Positions 55,561 through 64,000 of a stretch of 64,000 bases of DNA are shown here, one piece after another; the first letter of the stretch is position 1, and every line of letters starts with the position of its first letter. Below the pieces are notes generated by a model. That model ran no database searches. It was not told the DNA's origin and saw only the letters and a list, made by a program, of their open reading frames with translations. Source of the DNA: Hormiphora californensis (Eukaryota; Ctenophora; Tentaculata; Cydippida; Pleurobrachiidae); the NCBI GenBank assembly GCA_020137815.1, contig CM035361.1, forward strand, positions 5,832,840-5,896,839, written 5' to 3'. Made by a program: the position numbers and the translations under genes.

Positions 55561-55605
55561 GAGAGAGAGAGAAATAGAGAGAGAGAGAGAGAGAGAGAGA
55601 AAGGG
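55478..55605. repeat. (GA)n microsatellite
   Basis: GA run with two AAATAGA interruptions. Confidence 0.95.
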
Positions 55606-56448
55606 ATGAAAAGAGAGACTGGTATAAGGGAGAAGAAAGAAAGGAAAAGATACAGACCTGAACATGTCTGACACATAAGGATGACACAATTCAGCTACAC
55701 GGAATGAGGAGAAAGGAAAATTTAAACGTAAGATATATTTAAACATTAAAGTTAGACCCTAAAGTTAAATTTAAGTTATCTTAATTATAAAGTTGCTTTG
55801 AAAATCGAAACTTCTCACCTACTGACTACATTGAAATTGATTTCAAGATTTAAAAGAAGATATTGGATGATTTGCATGGTAAAAGTATTAGCAGCATTGT
55901 GTCATGTAACACTCCCCAACAGAGAAAAACTGGGAAGACAACTACGATAGAAATAAAGACAGCGATACGATAGAAATAAAGACATTGTAGCAGTCGTAGC
56001 TGAAATGATTTATGTCACAGGTGACGTACAAGGTGCGTGGTAAAGATTTTTTAAACAAATAACCAAATCAATTCGTCCTAATTTTAATTGGATGCAAGTA
56101 TATAGATGTCCGAATCTCAGCTTGTAGCTGTAATTAAGAAGCTGAAGCTCCTAAAATATCCCCTGACCAATCTATCTTTCTATCTTTCTATCTTTCTATC
56201 TATCTATCTATCTTAGCTAATGAAGATAGTAAATATAAAAAACACGGCAGAATTCATCCAACAAATCAACATTACGGCGGATCATAGCTCAACAATTCCT
56301 AGAAAAAGGAGTCGTGATTTTAATCGATCAATTACTTCACAGGGATAATTATACGTCATTGGATAGTGGCTTAAGTAAGTTACATGAACAAGATTTTTAT
56401 AACGTTGAATATATCTGAAGGGGTTATGAAAAATGTATTAACACTTAC

Positions 56449-59284
<2,836 letters not shown>

Positions 59285-59965
59285 GATGGGCACTAGAAGG
59301 CGACGATTTAGACTAAATAGCGGGGTATATAAATGTAGCGAATACACCCCCCCCCCCTAAAACATGATGGAGATTAGGGGTTTACTGTTTATGAAGCACA
59401 GGATATGGAGACGAGGATGTGACTAACTAGCGGGGTAACTAAGAGACGACAAGGCGGGTGTATAAATCTAGCAAACTTTACGACACCCAAATGATATTAT
59501 TTGAGAAAACAAACAAAAAACTAACAGTTCAAAATCCTGACAACAATGACTATATTATTAATAGATGACTATATTATGACTATATTATGACTATATATTT
59601 AGATGAGAAAACCATGTATCATTCAAACACAGCCATTTTAGCATCAAGATCTTAACTATTCTTGAGGCACAATCAACAAGGTTTCAACTATTCAAAAACG
59701 GCAACATATCAATTATTCCTCAAGCACAATCAACAAGATATGATCTATTTCAAAACACCGGTACTCAGTAGGTCAATTGATATAGACGAAAAGGCAGTCC
59801 AATACTGAAGCAGTGTTTGTGTACATTCTAATGATAGTAGGTAGAGAGAGAGGATGGGTAATGGGCCACTGTAACAACCGTTTCTCTGAATTCAGCTGAA
59901 CACGCCTAAAGATATTCCCTGCTGATACTCCAACTACTGAGATCTTTACTCAGCGATCTCAGCTC

Positions 59966-60036
59966 TTCGGATCCCGATTTACCGGGCTACTACCGGGGGA
60001 AGGGTTCATGTCCCGGTAAATCGGAGTCTGGTTGTA
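59966..60036. mobile_element. Very short pogo-like MITE remnant
   Basis: Inverted CCCGATTTACCGGG and CCCGGTAAATCGG with a tail GTCTGGTTGTA resembling the diverged TIR GTCCGACTGTA. Only about 70 bp remain. Confidence 0.45.
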
Positions 60037-60039
60037 CAT

Positions 60040-61170
60040 CTCTCCCAAATATATCGTTTATATTGTTTTGAAACCAGTAACCGAGGACAACAACAAACAA
60101 ACAATCTGCATTACTATCCAAAGGTAAAAGGGACATTGTTGATCACGAGATGATGATGATTATGAAGGGATGACAATTACACGCCGGGTGTACAACAACA
60201 CAATCTATCTCGATTGCAATTCAATGATCGCTCATTCTTTTTCTTGTTTCTTCTCTCCCTCTCTTTCTAAAAGGGGTAATACACAACGAGTATCTCTCTC
60301 TCTAGCTATCTCTTTTCTCTCTCTATTGAATCTCCATGTCTAGAGTTCAATAGTCATGATCATATATCAATCATCATCGGTATGCAATCATCATCGTTCT
60401 ACCGTTGTTTACTTGGCGTCATATAACAATTGTTTTAACTGTTGCTTCAATATTTATCAGCCCAACCATGCTGACCTTGTTACCGTAGCTACCAATAATA
60501 AGCTTGACTATTCTTGAGTCTCATACTGCTTAGTTACCATAGTTACCGTAGCGACCTAGTTCATGGAAACCATGAGAAACAAATGGATAGAATAAATCAA
60601 GGTTGTAAATACAAAGCACCATTTCTATACGAATCCAAACAACAAACGGATTGTGATTTAGACGAATCCAACAAATTGCGATTTAGTACGATGTACCTCA
60701 AGATATAACACACAGACGAAAAGCCATGCTACGCGGGTATATATATCACAGATATATCAAATCATCCCATTATATCTACTCCTTCATAAAACATATCACA
60801 GATAGAAATAGAAAACAAAAACAAAAACAGAAATTGTAGCCGAAATAACCGACTGTAGCCTTCTGTGTCCAAATAAGAAGAGACCCAAAAAAATAAAGAT
60901 CGTACATATGACCACCGAGCAAGCATCGTACACACAGATATCAAAACGCACACAGATATCAAAACGCACACCTCTCGATTGAGTATATATATCACCGACA
61001 CATATGCAAGCTGTAGTACACAGCTACCTCAATCATGATGCTCTAGATTAATCAACCTGTATGTGCGATATAGGTCGAGGAAGGGAGGAATTTTATCTTG
61101 TCTCATTTTTTGATATCATTTTTGTACTCGTATCACAAAAGCTGTAAAACTAGTTGCGTGCAGATCCGGT
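60040..61170. other. No gene identified
   Basis: Unique, A+T-rich sequence with short CT-rich stretches. No exon with convincing splice sites was seen. Confidence 0.5.
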
Positions 61171-61173
61171 TCA

Positions 61174-61347
<174 letters not shown>

Positions 61348-61776
61348 AATAAAAGCATGTTCAATTTGTAAATCCTCTAAATTTTTAGAACAACCAGCTC
61401 TCTCGCAAAAGATGAATAGAAAATGGTCGAAAAATAATAATATTCAGAAGTTATAGCATCTTAATTCTAACATGGTATCTTCAGTCAATAGGCATAGAAA
61501 CACGTGCATGTGAAGACCACTACAAACAAGCTTTTTCCGTCGAAGCAGCGATATCAAATCATCCCACATCTACTCCGTCTAAGCTCCTTCATAAAACAAC
61601 TCGAAGCGATATATATTTATTATAGTTCAAACGTGTCTGGATTCCAGCCTAATAAGAATGAGTTGATCGCGTGTCAAGATCATCCAACTGTCATCGGCAT
61701 TCTATATACTTACTATATATATTCTATATACTTACTCTATATATTCTATATATAGTATATATTTCCTACTAAAATG

Positions 61777-61849
61777 TAGTTCGACGATCGATTGATTGAC
61801 GATTGATTAACGATTGATATCAATCGTTAATCAATCGAACGTCGAACTA
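61777..61849. repeat. 73-bp palindrome with ATTGATTAACGATTGAT repeats
   Basis: Arms TAGTTCGAC and GTCGAACTA around tandem CGATTGATT units, centred on GATATC. Probably a small foldback element. Confidence 0.65.
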
Positions 61850-62378
61850 AATTGTATATATTGGGTATATTCACCAGCCTCAGAAAACTTCACAACTATT
61901 TCGGATGTAAATTCGTTATCAAACAGCATTCTAAACACATCTCATATATAATGACACACCAAATACACAAAAATTAATCTTTCTGGCAAATTGATTTCAA
62001 CGCATCCGACCAAGAGCTTGCTCAATATGTGTGTGTGTGTGTAATCTGAACCAAGACGATGATTATCATCAGGAAATTGACATAATCCCACTTCATTCTT
62101 CCCAGATCTCAAGTTGAACAAAAATAAGCTGCAAATTACACACCTGATGTGTGTGCACTAAACGCTCAAACATGCACTGGGCTGCTGGTCGTGTGGGATA
62201 GTACCTCGAGCAAATGTGAAAACAATTAGCTCATGCATTCTGTGTTTGAGCATATGCAGAAAACCAAATGCAAAACATCAAAAACATCTTTTTTAAATGG
62301 TTATAGAAAACAAATTATCGCATCGAGAACCGATTAAAGCACTTCCAGTTAGGTTAAATCGATCCAAATTACACTAGA

Positions 62379-62381
62379 GAG

Positions 62382-62450
<69 letters not shown>

Positions 62451-62452
62451 CT

Positions 62453-62540
<88 letters not shown>
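62379..62540. repeat. (GA)n microsatellite
   Basis: GA run with two GACTAGAG and some AAAG interruptions. Confidence 0.95.
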
Positions 62541-62541
<1 letters not shown>

Positions 62542-62956
62542 CGAGATATCTAGTGTACAACCACCACACATCAAGTACAATTCCACCACAAATCAAGTAC
62601 ACAACTGCACGGAACAGAATTGAGCTGAGAAATGCAGCTCGGAAGAATTAAGAATAATCAAGAAGAAATGGCTGTGATCAAGAGTCAATCAAACATCATC
62701 ATGTGTACAGCACACACATTCCTGAAAAACACGTGTGGTGATTTGTACACTAAAAAAACTAAACAAAAATACAGAATACTCAAGATCATCTCAATCAACA
62801 AAACAATGTCTGCTTTCTTAATAAGATTGGGGTAAGTTCCACTGGCTGAAAACTCAATTTGATCAAGCAGCTATTGAATCATCCTGCAACTATCAATATA
62901 ACAATCGAATCAATATACCAATCGAAATTAATGTTATAACAAGAAACTATAGAACT

Positions 62957-63026
62957 ATCTTTTTACGTTTTATCTGAGTTCTACGGGGAGACACCTGTAA
63001 GAACTCAGATAAAACGTAAAAAAGAT
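62957..63026. repeat. Hairpin with 25-bp arms
   Basis: Arms TTTTACGTTTTATCTGAGTT and AACTCAGATAAAACGTAAAA enclose an 18-nt loop (CTACGGGGAGACACCTGT). It could be a small MITE. Confidence 0.65.
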
Positions 63027-63463
63027 TTAATTTCTTCCTTTGACATTCAGTAACAAGTGGACAATTAATCTTTGTCTTCTTATTAGCTCTCCATTCTATT
63101 TCTCATTTTCTCTCTCTCTATCTGCCTTCTATCTCTATCTCTCTCTTTTTCTCAATCGATCCCTCTTGTTTTATATTAGAGGTCCTCATTTTTTGCAACA
63201 TCAGTACATAAAACCTATTTCTAGACCAGCTTCGACACAAGTGGTGAGAAAACGAAAAGACGATAAAGTTTTCATTAGAACAACGACCATCGACCCGGAA
63301 ACATCGACAAGATTTAATAAATTATAAATGCGTTAGCATTATTTATATATGACGATCTTTGAACAGGCCTGGCTAGACTGTGTAAAGGGCTTACAAAAAC
63401 CCAAAACAAAATAGGATTGGCTCTCCACATTTCCACAACCTTTGAACATACTTCTAAGGCAGC

Positions 63464-63694
63464 GGATTACGGGGGCCCGGATGAGACGCCCGTACCAATC
63501 GCCCGTACCAGTCGCCCGTACATTTGCTTTGCGCATTACGTTTCACCACACTTTCACCACAACAAAACACATGTGCGTAACGCGCATGTACCTTTTTGTG
63601 GTGAAAGTGCGATGAAACGTAATGCGCAAAGCAAATGTACGGGCGACTGGTACGGGCGATCTATACGGGCGATCTATTCGAGCCCCCGTAATCC
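63464..63694. mobile_element. ~230-bp foldback MITE with CGCCCGTAC repeats
   Basis: Ends GGATTACGGGGGC and GCCCCCGTAATCC. Subterminal CGCCCGTACCA repeats mirror TGGTACGGGCG. The inner arms (TTTGCTTTGCGCATTACG and complement) and a CATGTGCGTAACGCGCATG core are also inverted. A 154-residue reading frame across it is a by-product. Confidence 0.7.
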
Positions 63695-64000
63695 CCCGTG
63701 TAACTACAACCTACGAGACCAATTTATAGGATCAAAACCTTTGAACATACTTCTAACTACAACAGCTGCAAGACCAATTTATCTAAATAAACAGATAGTA
63801 AGAAGCAAAGCAATACCACTAAAGTGCCACACTAAACCTGCTGCACTGCTCGATCTTAATTGTTGTCTGATAATTGGATAATCGATAGAGATACATATCA
63901 ATGATCCTTTCCTCCCAAAATATAATTGTCTGTTGTGTGTGTAGTAGTAGCGCACAAGACAAAGCTTTTGTAATGGTTTATTTGATGGAATTCTAGGATT

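Noticed and set aside
63417-63881. 154-residue + strand reading frame
   Set aside because: It crosses both arms of a foldback MITE and shows no domain or splice context.

Overview
This is nuclear DNA from an invertebrate animal, most likely a marine one. The evidence is GT-AG introns in several genes, a Shaker-type voltage-gated K+ channel, a CDKL-family kinase, a PH-domain protein, and C-type lectin and sushi (CCP) exons. The DNA is A+T-rich and full of (GA)n microsatellites, minisatellites and non-autonomous transposons. The phylum cannot be fixed from the sequence; the gene set would suit a non-bilaterian or other marine invertebrate, which is inference only. Nothing looks bacterial.

Layout. 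0-8.3 kb: a mosaic of inverted-repeat transposons (TA, TTAA and 6-bp target duplications) around a three-exon gene fragment (+, 3956-4859). 8.3-19 kb: repeats, two large palindromic elements, a cysteine-rich secreted-type gene (+, 14.55-16.04 kb) and a lone CCP exon (+, 17.8 kb). 19.3-22.8 kb: a complete ten-exon gene (-) for a 450-residue acidic N-terminus/PH/coiled-coil protein. 23-30 kb: nested transposons, a tRNA-derived SINE and an ATCGAATCG satellite. 30-34.6 kb: a degenerate APE-type LINE (-). 34.8-39.1 kb: the C-terminal half of a CDKL-like kinase (-). 41.0-45.8 kb: a complete two-exon Kv channel (+). 49-52.4 kb: two tandem C-type lectin genes (-), one fused to CCP. 56.4-59.3 kb: part of a Ser/Thr-rich gene (-). 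60-64 kb: no gene seen.

The genes do not form a pathway; they are neighbours in a repeat-rich region. The most striking feature is that several tandem repeats are built from splice signals. The kinase intron holds about 33 copies of a 37-bp unit that carries the last eight codons of the preceding exon plus its splice donor. Related donor, acceptor, polypyrimidine or branch-site duplications occur at 8.4-8.7, 19.5, 56.4, 56.7-57.7 and 59.1 kb. Other notable items are an hAT-like 109-bp MITE carrying a GTCACGTGAC box, a foldback element whose interior repeats every 10 bp, and a Kv channel with a Shaker-like inactivation-ball N-terminus but an altered S6 gate motif.

All exon models were made by eye from reading-frame, splice-consensus and intron-phase agreement. 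No alignments or database searches were run.
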